From: Ornithinibacillus halophilus
Lineage (GTDB): Bacteria > Bacillota > Bacilli > Bacillales > Amphibacillaceae
Assembly: GCF_900129485.1 (NCBI RefSeq)
Contig: NZ_FQVW01000009.1
Coordinates: 1 to 64,000 of the forward strand
Reading direction: 5' to 3'
Length of the DNA: 64,000 nt
Numbering within the stretch: position 1 is the first letter of the stretch; each line of letters opens with the position of its first letter. The notes below the pieces were generated by a model. That model did no database searches. It worked only from the letters and a program-made list of their open reading frames with translations, and had not been told where the DNA came from. Both the position numbers and the translations under genes were made by a program. This document shows positions 1 to 9,387 of the stretch, in pieces.

Positions 1-184
1 GCTAGGAAGCCTAGCCAAGTAGTTCCCTGGCTCACCAGCCGCCCGCGGCAAAGAAGACACTGAGAAAGCGATCGTAGGAAGCTTGAACAGATGTCGCACT
101 TGTGCTGGAAGTGAAAGCGAAGTGTATTTTCCGTAGCGGTAGGATTCATGCCACCACTAAAAATGCGAACAAATCCCCTTCTCT
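1..184. other. GC-rich gene-free edge with short palindromes
   Basis: No convincing gene. The stretch is richer in G+C than its surroundings and begins with a perfect inverted repeat (GCTAGG-aa-GCCTAGC at 1-15), followed by CTGG/CCAG and GCCG/CGGC palindromes near 27-50. It looks like a dispersed intergenic repeat or the end of an element that continues outside the window. It lies downstream of the carboxypeptidase gene, so part of it may act as that gene's terminator. Confidence 0.3.
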
Positions 185-1717
185 CTACCCATTTTTCTCA
201 ACGATCTCTAGTATATGATCAATAACTCCTATACCGTCAACTTCATCCAATAGGTTATTTAACATAATGGAAAAGATTAATCTTTCTCCACTATTCGTAT
301 CGATATACCCTGACAAGGTTACTACTCCAGAGATTGTTCCTGTTTTTGCTTGAACAGATTGTCCGGCCATTCGGTAGCGTAGTGTCCCTCCAATTAAACG
401 GTCTGGTATTCCTGCTACTGGTAGTGATTTTTCATAGACTGAGAACCACGTTTCATCTTGAATTTCATATAATAATTTCGATAGTTCATTTGGTACCAGC
501 ATATTAATATGTGAAAGACCTGACCCATCTCGGATGACAAACTTATCCGTATCAATCCCGTACTCGGAAATTACATTTTCAAGTACCTCAATTCCTTCTT
601 CCCAACTCCCTTTTCCATGTACGTTCCTACCTAGTTCTTTAATGAACACTTCAGCGTGACCGTTATTACTCAATTTCATATAGGGAACCATTAATTCAGA
701 CAAAGGCATGGAGTCGTGTTTCAATAATAATTTTGCTTCATTACTAGTTATCCCAACCTTCGTATTCTTTGTCCATGAAACCCCTTCTTCCTCTAATGCT
801 TGAGTAAATAATGATAGGGCATATTTTGTTGGTTCCCATACTGCCATCCATTCTTTCACTCCAGGTGACCCAACTGGTATATCTCCTTCAATAGTAATGA
901 TATTTGTACCATGCTTTCGATTAAAGGTTAAATCTTCTTCTTGATTTTTAGATACAGTTCGAGCAGTATTAATCACTTGTACATAATCAGTATTAGGAGA
1001 TACAGTAACTGTAGGCTTTTTCCCAACCTCTTGTGGCGTTACGGTTACAATGATAGAACCAGCATCATAATCATCATTAGGTGAAGCGGTTAATGCTGAA
1101 ATTTGTGCTGCATAATACCAGTGTTCATCATCCCATGTAATATCCCGAGATAAACGAACATCATCATACCATGAATCATCCGCAATAATATTACCATCAA
1201 TTCTTTCTATTCCAGATTGTTTAATTTTCCTAGCAAAATTTGTGAAATCTTCTCGTAAAAGGGTTGGATCTCCTTTTCCTTGTATAAATAGATCTCCTTT
1301 TAACTGATTGTTAACGACATTTCCATCTGTTAATATTTCAGTCGAAAACGTATAATCTTGCCCAAGGACAGATAAAGCAGCTACGCCAGTTAGTAGTTTC
1401 ATATTAGATGCTGGGCGAAAACGGGTATTTCCAAAGTGCTCATAATATAATTCCCCAGTATCAGATGAACGAATACTTATCCCAGCTAAGGAACCTTCTA
1501 GTAATGGTTCTTCCTTTATGTATTCATCGATGATTGAGCCAATTGGATGTTTTACCCCAACTTTGACTACAGATTTATGCTCACGCTCAACCATTTTTTT
1601 CACTTCGGTTGAACGTGCTTCATTTGTCTCTGTTTCAATCGAGATAGTATTCATCGACCATATAATAATGATAATGCTTAAAATTGTTAAAAATAGTATG
1701 ATTCGCTTCATTTTCAC
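185..1717 (-). CDS. dacC: D-alanyl-D-alanine carboxypeptidase/endopeptidase, PBP4 (S13) family
   Basis: Low-molecular-mass penicillin-binding protein that trims or cleaves peptidoglycan peptides outside the membrane. At 510 aa it has the S13 family size. It carries an N-terminal signal-anchor (residues about 4-22), the active-site SxxK as SNMK at 104-107, an SNN motif in the SNNGHAE segment, and KTGT near the C-terminus. The start is a GTG six bases after AGGAG; an ATG two codons later is too far from that site. It stands alone, followed by the gene-free edge. The B. subtilis counterpart would be dacC (PBP4a). Family assignment is strong; the orthologue name is less certain. Confidence 0.9.
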   Translation of the reverse strand: MKMKRIILFLTILSIIIIIWSMNTISIETETNEARSTEVKKMVEREHKSVVKVGVKHPIGSIIDEYIKEEPLLEGSLAGISIRSSDTGELYYEHFGNTRFRPASNMKLLTGVAALSVLGQDYTFSTEILTDGNVVNNQLKGDLFIQGKGDPTLLREDFTNFARKIKQSGIERIDGNIIADDSWYDDVRLSRDITWDDEHWYYAAQISALTASPNDDYDAGSIIVTVTPQEVGKKPTVTVSPNTDYVQVINTARTVSKNQEEDLTFNRKHGTNIITIEGDIPVGSPGVKEWMAVWEPTKYALSLFTQALEEEGVSWTKNTKVGITSNEAKLLLKHDSMPLSELMVPYMKLSNNGHAEVFIKELGRNVHGKGSWEEGIEVLENVISEYGIDTDKFVIRDGSGLSHINMLVPNELSKLLYEIQDETWFSVYEKSLPVAGIPDRLIGGTLRYRMAGQSVQAKTGTISGVVTLSGYIDTNSGERLIFSIMLNNLLDEVDGIGVIDHILEIVEKNG

Positions 1718-1770
1718 AAACAGCTCCTATGTACTATTCATTCTTAACATTTACTATCTCTTTTAATAAT

Positions 1771-3375
1771 CTATTCCACGGATTTCTTTCTAATTACATA
1801 CTGAATCGATAAAAATGGGATTGAAAAAATCCACATTTTATGACTTGCTTCTAATATGCCTGGTGCTGTTTCTTTGACTATGAAATCTTCCTCGATTGGT
1901 AACTTCATTAAAAACGAATGGATAGCTAAATATATGCCAGAATCATGTGTATTCTGTCTCCTTTTACTCGTTAAGCGTAAAGCGTTTCCTACTTGTTCAA
2001 GTTCCAAAATTCCAATCATCGTAGAGAATGGAAGTGGCAATGCAATATTCATATATTGCTTTTCTTCAGAATGATGATAGGAATAAAGTGCTACAAACAC
2101 TGTTTCATTATTAATTTTTCGCACCCATGCTCTAGGGTTTGGTCGTCCATCAAGAGATTCAGAAACCGAATAAATATCCCCTGTCATCTCTACTTGTTTG
2201 CTTGATAATGGTAGATTAATTTGCTTGACTCTTTTACTAACTAAGCGATAGGCAAATGCAAATGGCAAAAACCACTTATACCACTGCACTTTCGCAAATA
2301 AACGATAGGAATTGGTATTCTCATAGAAGTCTCGAATCGCAGCTGCCATCAAATTAACATCTACATCTGGGTAATAATTGGCCATGTTATCAACTAATCC
2401 TTGATATTTTGGTTTATCCGTTTTGTTTTTTATAAAATGATCACCAATTATGAAATTCCCCGTCAAACGACTTATCGGAAACTCATTTCTACTAGTTGCT
2501 TCTGGAGTGTCTATGTACCAACCAATTAAGCCAACTGCTGCAAATGCACCTACATTAATTAATCCATGAAATCGCAACATAAAATCAATGGTGATGGTAT
2601 AATTGTTAGAAAAATTTCCGAATGCATAAACTAACGAAAATAAAATCGTTATTCCTAAAGCCATAAAAGAAACTCGAATGAACCACTTTTGCCAATGGTT
2701 ACGGAAAGTTGCTTTATAACTAAATAGTATTAAACTATAAATTCCAACGATATAGATTAATACTGACAACAATTCAATTGTTGTAGAGAACGTTATTCCT
2801 AAGGCGACAATGATGGGAGAAACTAAAATTAAAACACAAATCACATTGTAAGCTTTGGAAGAATAGATTCGCCCCAAAAACCCTAAGAAAATAGGTAAGA
2901 GAAATGCAGAATAATGAAAATGGATGGCAGTTAGCCAGGTTAACATCGTTGAAAAACCAGTATCAATATTTAGTTTATATGCTACAAACCAAGCTCCTCC
3001 CATAGCAATAAACATCAAGCCAAAGTCAATCATGCATTCCTCTATTTGAATAAGCCCTCTTTGTAATAATCGCCTTAAACCATACCAAGCGATTCCCAAC
3101 GTAAAAATAAAATAAGTAAGGGTCAATATCACATTAAAAATATCATGTTCAATAAAGTTAGATAAAAAGACTGCAAGAGATGCCACTATTGTTAAGTGGA
3201 CTAGATACTTAGGTGAATTTTTCTTATTTTCATCATCAATTACTAAATGTAAAACTAGCGGAACAAAAACAATCTGTGCAACGGTTAGAAGTAATTCATA
3301 CCAAGGATTTATACCAAACAAACCAATAAAAATTAATAAAAGGATGTTACATAGTCCAATATTTCGAAATGTCAT
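1771..3375 (-). CDS. yndJ: YndJ-family polytopic membrane protein
   Basis: A 534-aa protein whose N-terminal 300 residues are almost wholly hydrophobic, with about ten predicted membrane segments, followed by a soluble C-terminal part. Its biochemical function is unknown. The call rests on gene order: a DoxX/START-like protein, a DUF4166-like protein and this one occur in the order yndG-yndH-yndJ known from B. subtilis. Its start overlaps the stop of the preceding gene by four bases (ATGA), implying translational coupling. It is the last gene of the trio. Confidence 0.75.
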   Translation of the reverse strand: MTFRNIGLCNILLLIFIGLFGINPWYELLLTVAQIVFVPLVLHLVIDDENKKNSPKYLVHLTIVASLAVFLSNFIEHDIFNVILTLTYFIFTLGIAWYGLRRLLQRGLIQIEECMIDFGLMFIAMGGAWFVAYKLNIDTGFSTMLTWLTAIHFHYSAFLLPIFLGFLGRIYSSKAYNVICVLILVSPIIVALGITFSTTIELLSVLIYIVGIYSLILFSYKATFRNHWQKWFIRVSFMALGITILFSLVYAFGNFSNNYTITIDFMLRFHGLINVGAFAAVGLIGWYIDTPEATSRNEFPISRLTGNFIIGDHFIKNKTDKPKYQGLVDNMANYYPDVDVNLMAAAIRDFYENTNSYRLFAKVQWYKWFLPFAFAYRLVSKRVKQINLPLSSKQVEMTGDIYSVSESLDGRPNPRAWVRKINNETVFVALYSYHHSEEKQYMNIALPLPFSTMIGILELEQVGNALRLTSKRRQNTHDSGIYLAIHSFLMKLPIEEDFIVKETAPGILEASHKMWIFSIPFLSIQYVIRKKSVE

Positions 3376-3968
3376 GATTCTACAAAGGCTCCTTTATATG
3401 TAAAAAGTCGACCAATCAATGGATTGCTTACTTGTACATGGATTATGTATTCTCCGTTCTCGTACGACTCTTTAACAGAAGTTATTCCCTGGAAAAATTT
3501 TGGCAATGGAATTTCTACACTTCCTAGAATCAATCTCTGCTTCTTTGATTCTATTATTAAACTTTCATCCACAACGCGAAACATTAAATCAGAATAAAAC
3601 AAAGGTGGCTCACCTAAATAATCCTTCACTATTTTTCGCTTAGCATCAAAACTCATTGTTGCATTAAAAAAACGCACTTTTTCCTCAATGTAAAAAATTC
3701 GCTCCCAGTAGACCTGTTCTTCCCCATGCTCATCCGTTCGATAAGTATTTGAAATAGTAAACGGGATATTTGTTCCTTCCTCTGGGAAGAGAAACTTACG
3801 CCTTGCTGCTATTTTAAAAAATGGTTTTAACCATTTAGGTCCATTCCTTATTTCTGTCATGATTCCTTTCCCGTGAAATGAACTTCCTTCATCTATGAGA
3901 TATCTTTTTTGTAGCATAGGATGTAGTTTATAATAATCATTTCCTAGCATTTGTTTATAAATAGTCAT
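3372..3968 (-). CDS. yndH: DUF4166-type protein, YndH-like
   Basis: Soluble protein of 198 aa with no signal peptide or membrane segment, rich in aromatic and basic residues and with alternating beta-type hydrophobic patterns. It resembles the DUF4166 domain. Function is unknown. It sits between the YndG-like and YndJ-like genes, eleven bases after the former and overlapping the latter by four bases, so the three are one operon. Assignment depends on this context as much as on the sequence. Confidence 0.7.
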   Translation of the reverse strand: MTIYKQMLGNDYYKLHPMLQKRYLIDEGSSFHGKGIMTEIRNGPKWLKPFFKIAARRKFLFPEEGTNIPFTISNTYRTDEHGEEQVYWERIFYIEEKVRFFNATMSFDAKRKIVKDYLGEPPLFYSDLMFRVVDESLIIESKKQRLILGSVEIPLPKFFQGITSVKESYENGEYIIHVQVSNPLIGRLFTYKGAFVES

Positions 3969-3979
3969 ATGTCATCACC

Positions 3980-4885
3980 TTAGGGTTTCCTTTTGCAAGC
4001 TTTTGCCGTTGGGGTGTCTCTACTAATCATTAATCCAATCAAAGAAAGAACAGCTAATGCTAGATTAAACGTTAGAGGATTAAATGGTTGTTGGAGATAG
4101 GCTGGTTCTGAAAAGATCGCCCCCACCATAAGAAAAGGAAAGATAACGGTTTGAATTTGAAACAGCCTTCTTTTATTTCGATAAAATAACCATATCCCAG
4201 CAAAAGCAATTTCTAATCCTCCAGCAATGTACGCTAATAACTTAGCTTGGTCGAAGGTAAGTGGAATTACATTTGTTATCATCGTAACTTCATCTGGATG
4301 CATAAAAATGAGTTTAGGGACTAATCCATGATACAACCAAATAAATATAAAGAAGAAACTTAACACCCACGTAGCAAAAAAGCGTACAAATTGAGAACGA
4401 GGTGACTCCCCCTGTTCCAACCATCGTTTTAATACATCAAAGCTTAGTGCTGTTCCCCATCCCATCATAGGACGAAATAAAAATTGGTCAATTACTTTTC
4501 CTATAAATCCAAAGTTCGTTTCATAATTATATTGCGTTAAAAATTTAATGGTTCCTTCTTCTTGTGGTTGGTATTTCCAATAGCCTCTTCCTTCCCGAAT
4601 AGGAGAGATTCTTTGATTTGTTCCAAAATGTAAAGAGGATGTTCTTGCACCGTCATCCGCATGGTAACTCCCAACACTTTTCCCCCATCCTTCAATAGAG
4701 ATACCTAATCCAATGTTCGTTCGATAGGAAAAATGTTGTGGTTCTCCTTCCTTCTTTGGTAGATACGTAATATTAGAAAAACGAAGATCCCATTGTTCGT
4801 GTAACTCAGGGGTTTGCGTAGTCGTCCACAACTTGTCCATTTCAGTTTTTATTGGTATTTCAACATATATCGGCTTTTGTTTCAT
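3980..4885 (-). CDS. yndG: START/SRPBCC-like plus DoxX-like membrane protein, YndG-like
   Basis: A 301-aa protein in two parts. An N-terminal domain of about 150 residues looks like a polyketide-cyclase/SRPBCC fold; the C-terminal part has four hydrophobic helices like the DoxX family. The ORF can be extended 18 codons upstream, but the ATG at 4885 follows AGAGGTGAAGGA at good spacing and gives the expected N-terminus (MKQKPIYVE). It is the first gene of the yndG-yndH-yndJ-like operon. A redox or lipid-binding role is possible but not shown. Confidence 0.72.
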   Translation of the reverse strand: MKQKPIYVEIPIKTEMDKLWTTTQTPELHEQWDLRFSNITYLPKKEGEPQHFSYRTNIGLGISIEGWGKSVGSYHADDGARTSSLHFGTNQRISPIREGRGYWKYQPQEEGTIKFLTQYNYETNFGFIGKVIDQFLFRPMMGWGTALSFDVLKRWLEQGESPRSQFVRFFATWVLSFFFIFIWLYHGLVPKLIFMHPDEVTMITNVIPLTFDQAKLLAYIAGGLEIAFAGIWLFYRNKRRLFQIQTVIFPFLMVGAIFSEPAYLQQPFNPLTFNLALAVLSLIGLMISRDTPTAKACKRKP

Positions 4886-5031
4886 TCCTTCACCTCTATT
4901 GTTTTTTGCAGACGCAAGCACCTGGTACACTCCTAACATGGCCAGGCACTTGCGGTTAGATTTCTGTCACAAAAAATCATAATCTTAAATATATTTTAAC
5001 ATAATAGGAACCGTCACTACCTGCAAAAATA

Positions 5032-6567
5032 TTAGGACTGCAGTTTTCTTCTTTGTTTTAAAAGCATCTGAAATTCTTCTTCTAACTCTGGTGTAGGTTC
5101 CATACTTAATCGACTTAAAATCTCTGTTATTTTAGTTTCGATAACCATTAACTCTTCAGTTTTTATGTCCGTTTCATTTTGCTCGGACACTAAATTGGTA
5201 TATTCCTTATACGTTCCCTCAAAAAGTTCCATTCTTTTATTACGTATAATCAATAAGCGATTCGCAATTCTTTCTACAAATCGTCGATCATGAGATACAA
5301 AAATGATTGTTCCATCGTATTCGATTAACAATTTTTCTAATGCTTCTACTGCCTCAATATCTAGAAAGTTGGTAGGCTCATCTAAAATAATTGTATTGAT
5401 TTCGCTAAGAAATATCTTGGCAAACGCTACTTTTACACGTTCACCACCACTTAGTACGTGTACTTTTTTGTTAACGTCATCTTCAAAGAAATGCAGTCGC
5501 GCTAATACCGTTCGAATCAATGCTTTTTCATGGTTTGATGTTTTTTCAACATTATCTAAAATTGTTTTATCTTCATCTAAAATATCTAAATTTTGACTAA
5601 AATATCCTATTTTTAACGCAGGTGAAAGTTGAATATTTGTGTCCTCTTTTAATAATTTTTTGATAAATGTCGACTTACCTGTTCCGTTATCGCCAATAAT
5701 TGCAAGTTTGTCACCTGCAGTAATATGAAAGCTTGTTTTATCCCATAATTTTCGCTGGCCTATTTTGCCTTCTAATTCCTCTATACGGATGATCATTCTG
5801 TTTTTTAGTTTTTCATTTCCAACGATATCGATAGAAAGAGGAGGTTCTTCTTTTACCTTCTCTACCTTCTCCAGTTTTTCAATTCGAGTCTTGATTGATT
5901 TTGCAGTTTTTTCTAGTTTCTTCTGTTTCTTAGCGTAATATGGATTTCTCGGTGATTTTGAAGCCCGTGCTGCTTTTTCCTTCTTCTGTCCAATCGCATT
6001 TTCTAGCTGTCTTTTTTTAGCTTGATATTGCTCATATGCTTCTTGTTGTTGGTTAATTTCTATCTCTCTTTGATCAACATAATCAGAGTAATTACCTGGA
6101 TAAACGGTCACCTTAGAATCTTTTATCTCCCAAATTTTAGTACATAACGAATCTAAGAAGGAACGGTCATGTGATACTAGTACAATTGCACCAGCATACC
6201 GTTTTAACTGTTTCTCCAACATTTCTATATGGTTTGTATCCAAGTTTGTAGTTGGTTCATCAGCAAATAATAAGTCAGCTTTTTTTCCTAACGCCTCATT
6301 AATAAATTGCTGCGTAATCTCTCCCCCACTTTTCGTTGTATCCATCCGCTTTAACTGTGGTAATAATAGACGACTAACCTCTGTTGTTACCGTACCTTGA
6401 TGTGGCTCTACATTACCGGACAATATATTCAATAAAGTTGTTTTACCACTACCGTTCTTCCCTACTACACCAATTCGTTCGCCCTTTTGTATTTGTATAT
6501 GATCGACGTTCAATATCTCTTTCCCTTGAACATCATGCCTAATATCTTTCGCTTCAAGTATCAGCAT
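5032..6567 (-). CDS. ABC-F ribosome-protection ATPase, Vga/VmlR-like
   Basis: A 511-aa protein with two ATP-binding cassettes and no membrane domain, hence ABC-F. Cassette 1 has GKNGSGKTT and the unusual signature KSGGE; cassette 2 has GDNGTGKS and LSGGE; both have Walker B motifs ending DEPT. The lysine-rich coiled linker between them (about residues 180-250) is the interdomain arm that reaches the ribosomal peptidyl-transferase centre. The KSGGE signature and the C-terminal ILSRLS helix match what I recall of Vga(A), which gives lincosamide/streptogramin A/pleuromutilin tolerance. The drug spectrum cannot be read from sequence. Expression is probably induced through the leader just upstream. 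The start ATG follows GGGGTG. Confidence 0.85.
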   Translation of the reverse strand: MLILEAKDIRHDVQGKEILNVDHIQIQKGERIGVVGKNGSGKTTLLNILSGNVEPHQGTVTTEVSRLLLPQLKRMDTTKSGGEITQQFINEALGKKADLLFADEPTTNLDTNHIEMLEKQLKRYAGAIVLVSHDRSFLDSLCTKIWEIKDSKVTVYPGNYSDYVDQREIEINQQQEAYEQYQAKKRQLENAIGQKKEKAARASKSPRNPYYAKKQKKLEKTAKSIKTRIEKLEKVEKVKEEPPLSIDIVGNEKLKNRMIIRIEELEGKIGQRKLWDKTSFHITAGDKLAIIGDNGTGKSTFIKKLLKEDTNIQLSPALKIGYFSQNLDILDEDKTILDNVEKTSNHEKALIRTVLARLHFFEDDVNKKVHVLSGGERVKVAFAKIFLSEINTIILDEPTNFLDIEAVEALEKLLIEYDGTIIFVSHDRRFVERIANRLLIIRNKRMELFEGTYKEYTNLVSEQNETDIKTEELMVIETKITEILSRLSMEPTPELEEEFQMLLKQRRKLQS

Positions 6568-6590
6568 TTTTTCACCCCATATCTTATAAA

Positions 6591-6622
6591 TAAAAAACTT
6601 CCTATCACGAAGAATAGGAAGT
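6591..6622 (-). terminator. attenuator terminator in ABC-F leader
   Basis: On the minus strand ACTTCCTAT and ATAGGAAGT form a nine-base-pair stem with a seven-base loop, followed by TTTTTT, ending about 24 bases before the ABC-F start codon. Its position inside the leader makes it a conditional (attenuator) terminator. Confidence 0.85.
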
Positions 6623-6713
6623 AAAAAAATGCATGATATAACCTAAATACATTACATCGGTACCTTTAGATGTAATGTCAAAAAAAGACAGGTCATACTA
6701 TGGACAATTTTAA

Positions 6714-6726
6714 TCCTATTCTTCGT
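6714..6726 (-). promoter_or_regulatory. antiterminator segment, perfect complement of the attenuator
   Basis: The minus-strand segment ACGAAGAATAGGA (13 nt) is a perfect complement of TCCTATTCTTCGT at 6607-6619, which forms the 5' arm and loop of the downstream terminator. Pairing of the two would prevent termination. This is the logic known for vmlR, vga and lsa leaders. Confidence 0.8.
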
Positions 6727-6806
6727 CAAATCAAATTTTGCATGACAAAACACAGGTATCTACCTGCTGTCTTGCAAAATTATCCGATTAACGTTTAAAA
6801 ATAGGA

Positions 6807-6818
6807 TTAATTAATCAT
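6807..6818 (-). promoter_or_regulatory. possible three-codon leader ORF (M-I-N)
   Basis: ATG-ATT-AAT-TAA lies in the leader downstream of the predicted promoter, with GGGTG 13 bases upstream. Leader ORFs that stall drug-bound ribosomes are a feature of related attenuators. The weak spacing makes this only a candidate. Confidence 0.3.
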
Positions 6819-6856
6819 CTGCCCAATAGACACCCTTTCCGAAATAAGTTACTTCT

Positions 6857-6885
6857 ACTATATGATAGATACAGAAAAATTGCAA
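6857..6885 (-). promoter_or_regulatory. sigma-A-type promoter for ABC-F gene
   Basis: Minus strand TTGCAA, 17-base spacer, TATAGT. It places the transcript start about 280 bases before the ABC-F start codon, so the whole attenuator leader is transcribed. Confidence 0.6.
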
Positions 6886-6893
6886 TTAAACTC

Positions 6894-6932
6894 AAGAATC
6901 CGATCCCTCAAATTTTAAGGAATCGGATTCTT
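6894..6932 (-). terminator. terminator of the chemoreceptor gene
   Basis: Minus-strand AAGAATCCGAT and ATCGGATTCTT flank an extended stem just after the chemoreceptor stop codon, with only a weak T run after it. Confidence 0.65.
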
Positions 6933-6948
6933 CTTTAACCTGCTCAAA

Positions 6949-8673
6949 CTATATTTGAAATCGATTTACCAGTTGTTTTAATTTTTCTGCTAATGTAGAT
7001 AAATCTTCTGCACTTTTGGCCATCTCTTCCATTGAACTACTTGTTTGCTGTGAAGATGCTGATGTTTGCTCTACTCCAGATGCTGACTGTTGAGAAATTG
7101 CTGCAATCTCCTCAATGGATGTATTCATTTCCTCCGTACTGGAAGATAATCCGTTTAAGTTCTCAGAAACCATTTCAATATTAGATGCCATTTCTACAAT
7201 TGCAGATTCAATCCATTTAAATGTGCCACTAGTTTTCTTAATCTGTTCTGTTCCCTTCTCAACTTCTAAATAACCCTTTTCTAGAGATTCGGAAACTACT
7301 GTTGACTCTTGCTGAATGTTTTTCACAATAACCGTTATATCTTTAACTGACATAGATACTTGTTCTGCAAGCTTGCGCACCTCATCTGCCACTACAGCAA
7401 AGCCTTTTCCATGTTCACCTGCACGCGCTGCTTCTATTGCTGCATTTAACGCTAATAAATTGGTCTGGTCAGCAATATCTGTAATGACTGATACTAATTT
7501 TGTAATATCTTGAGTGTGTCGATCTAAGCCTTTTACTTTCTGAACAGCATCTTGAACAATTTCATCAATCTGTCTCATTTGTTCCGTTGAATCTTCCATA
7601 TAAAGACTGCCTTCTTTTGTTAGTTTCTGTACAGCCTCAGACCCTTGTTTAATTTGAATTCCATTATCATTTGCTGTTTGAACATTGGATAAGAAATGAT
7701 TCATTCCGTTAGCCAATTTACTTGAACGACTTGATTGAGTTTCAGCTCCAGATGCTAATTCCTGCATAGTCGATGCTACTTGCTCTGAACCTATTTTTAC
7801 TTCATTAGCCGATTGTGTTAATTCTTCACTCTGATTGGATACCGTTTCTGATACTTCTGCCACTTGCTGAATTGTTTTTAAGAGATTATCTTTCATTTGA
7901 TTCATGGAATCGGCTAGTTGCCCTATTTCATCTTTTCCGTTAAACGGTAAACTTTGGACAGTCAGATCACCAGTTGATATTTTATTACTCATTACCACTA
8001 CTCTACCCAAACTCTTCGTAATAGATTTGCTAAGGAAATAGAACAACAATCCGCCAATTAATGTTGAACCTATTAATAAAACTATTTGTATCGTTAGTGT
8101 TGATTCCTGGTTTCCTTTTGCCTCTTCAATGGATAAAGAACGTTCCTCATTTACAATAGTAATTAAGTCATTTAAAAGGTTTACATTTTTTTCTGTTAAC
8201 TCATTTGCTTGTGTAACAAACTTTTGTGCTGTGTTTATATTTCCGTTCTCAACAGATGAAACAATGTAATTTTTAAACATCCGATTCATTTCTTGGTCAT
8301 TCGAAATGATGTTTTGAAATAATTTTTCTTTTTCGTCTGTATCAATTTCTATTCGGATTTTTGTTGCTAGTTGATTAAAATCTTGTTGGCTATCATTATA
8401 TTCATCTATTAATTCTGGATCCTGTTCTAATAAATATGTAACAATTCCCATTCCCTTTGATCTTGTTAGTGAACCCATCTCAGAAAAATCCATTGCAATA
8501 TCACTGCGATGATTAACATTCTCAATATCTTTCCCTATATTTGTAATAAAATATGTTACTCCCCCTGCAGATCCACCGAATAATAGCAAGATTAATACAA
8601 AAATCAATCCATATTTCCAACCGATCTTCAGATTTCGTAAATTTATATTCTTGAAGTTTCGTTTCTTCAGCAT
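6949..8673 (-). CDS. methyl-accepting chemotaxis protein
   Basis: Membrane chemoreceptor of 574 aa that passes ligand signals to CheA/CheW. Order: membrane helix (about 20-40), an extracellular four-helix-bundle type sensor of roughly 150 residues, a second membrane helix (about 190-210), HAMP, then the cytoplasmic signalling coiled coil with the conserved hairpin region [20 protein letters not shown]. The N-terminal helices lack recognised ligand residues, so the stimulus is unknown. The ATG at 8673 follows GGAGG by seven bases; the longer reading with a TTG start nine codons upstream is less likely. It is a single-gene unit between two terminators. Confidence 0.92.
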   Translation of the reverse strand: MLKKRNFKNINLRNLKIGWKYGLIFVLILLLFGGSAGGVTYFITNIGKDIENVNHRSDIAMDFSEMGSLTRSKGMGIVTYLLEQDPELIDEYNDSQQDFNQLATKIRIEIDTDEKEKLFQNIISNDQEMNRMFKNYIVSSVENGNINTAQKFVTQANELTEKNVNLLNDLITIVNEERSLSIEEAKGNQESTLTIQIVLLIGSTLIGGLLFYFLSKSITKSLGRVVVMSNKISTGDLTVQSLPFNGKDEIGQLADSMNQMKDNLLKTIQQVAEVSETVSNQSEELTQSANEVKIGSEQVASTMQELASGAETQSSRSSKLANGMNHFLSNVQTANDNGIQIKQGSEAVQKLTKEGSLYMEDSTEQMRQIDEIVQDAVQKVKGLDRHTQDITKLVSVITDIADQTNLLALNAAIEAARAGEHGKGFAVVADEVRKLAEQVSMSVKDITVIVKNIQQESTVVSESLEKGYLEVEKGTEQIKKTSGTFKWIESAIVEMASNIEMVSENLNGLSSSTEEMNTSIEEIAAISQQSASGVEQTSASSQQTSSSMEEMAKSAEDLSTLAEKLKQLVNRFQI

Positions 8674-8778
8674 TGTCGTTCCTCCAGGTATCTTAATCAA
8701 AAATTGTCTATCTATTTATCGTATCACTATTAATAGTAAGTCATATTTTGTCAAAACTCAACATTCTTTTTACTAAAG

Positions 8779-8818
8779 AAAAGCGCAGGCGCTCTGCGCT
8801 AGACATCCCTGAACCTTC
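8779..8818. repeat. dispersed AAAGCGCAGGCGC-type element
   Basis: Short GC-rich sequence AAAGCGCAGGCGCTCTGCGC followed by TAGACATC. Related pieces lie near 23037 and 26113 (AAAAGCGTAAGCGC, the latter also followed by TAGACATC). Such elements are commonly scattered between genes in Bacillaceae. Function unknown. Confidence 0.5.
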
Positions 8819-8825
8819 TTCTCAT

Positions 8826-8865
8826 AAAAAAGCCATTCCACACATTTACCGTGGAATGGCTTTTT
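8826..8865. terminator. bidirectional-looking terminator after CBS protein
   Basis: AAAAAAGCCATTCCAC and GTGGAATGGCTTTTT form a perfect long stem with T runs on both strands, immediately after the CBS-protein stop codon on the minus strand. Confidence 0.85.
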
Positions 8866-8875
8866 GGTTATATTT

Positions 8876-9313
8876 CTATTTTTGTGGTGCAGAAGGGGTT
8901 GAGATACTTGATAAAGCTTCTTCTGCTTCATTATCAAGTTGGTTGTCTACAGCTAGGTCACCTAATGCAACCATACCAACAATCTGACCATTTTCTACAA
9001 CAGGTAATCGGCGGATTTGCTGTTGTGCCATTAACTGTGCAGCTTGATGTGCGTCCATATTTGGCGTTGCATGGACAATTTGTTGTGCAGTCATTACTTG
9101 TGACACAGGTGTTTGAGCATTTTCACCTTGTGCTGTTGTACGAAGGGTAATGTCCCGGTCAGTAATAATCCCTACCATTTGACCACTCTCATTCACAACT
9201 GGTAATGACCCAATATTATATTCACTCATTAATGCTGCTGCTTCTTGGACAGATTGTGAATCCTTTACAGTTTGTACATTAGATGACATGAAATTACTTA
9301 GTTGCTGATTCAT
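8876..9313 (-). CDS. tandem CBS-domain protein
   Basis: Soluble protein of 145 aa made of two CBS motifs (about residues 8-60 and 72-125), each ending in the typical GIITDRD-like or VALGDLA-like strand. Paired CBS domains bind adenine nucleotides and act as energy or ionic-strength sensors. It resembles B. subtilis YhcV/YlbB-type stand-alone CBS proteins. The C-terminal tail is acidic and Ser/Pro-rich. ATG at 9313 sits seven bases after GGGGAGG; the in-frame TTG just before it is too close. The partner or target is unknown. Confidence 0.85.
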   Translation of the reverse strand: MNQQLSNFMSSNVQTVKDSQSVQEAAALMSEYNIGSLPVVNESGQMVGIITDRDITLRTTAQGENAQTPVSQVMTAQQIVHATPNMDAHQAAQLMAQQQIRRLPVVENGQIVGMVALGDLAVDNQLDNEAEEALSSISTPSAPQK

Positions 9314-9329
9314 CAACTAACCTCCCCTT

Positions 9330-9362
9330 TCATAATTAGGATGTTTCAATCTATGCTAATTA
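9330..9362. promoter_or_regulatory. inverted repeat upstream of CBS gene
   Basis: TCATAATTAG and CTAATTATGA form a perfect ten-base inverted repeat between the flavin reductase stop and the CBS-gene ribosome binding site. It could be an operator or a weak terminator; there is no T run on the minus strand. Confidence 0.35.
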
Positions 9363-9387
9363 TGATTGGGAGATATTTCATGAACGT

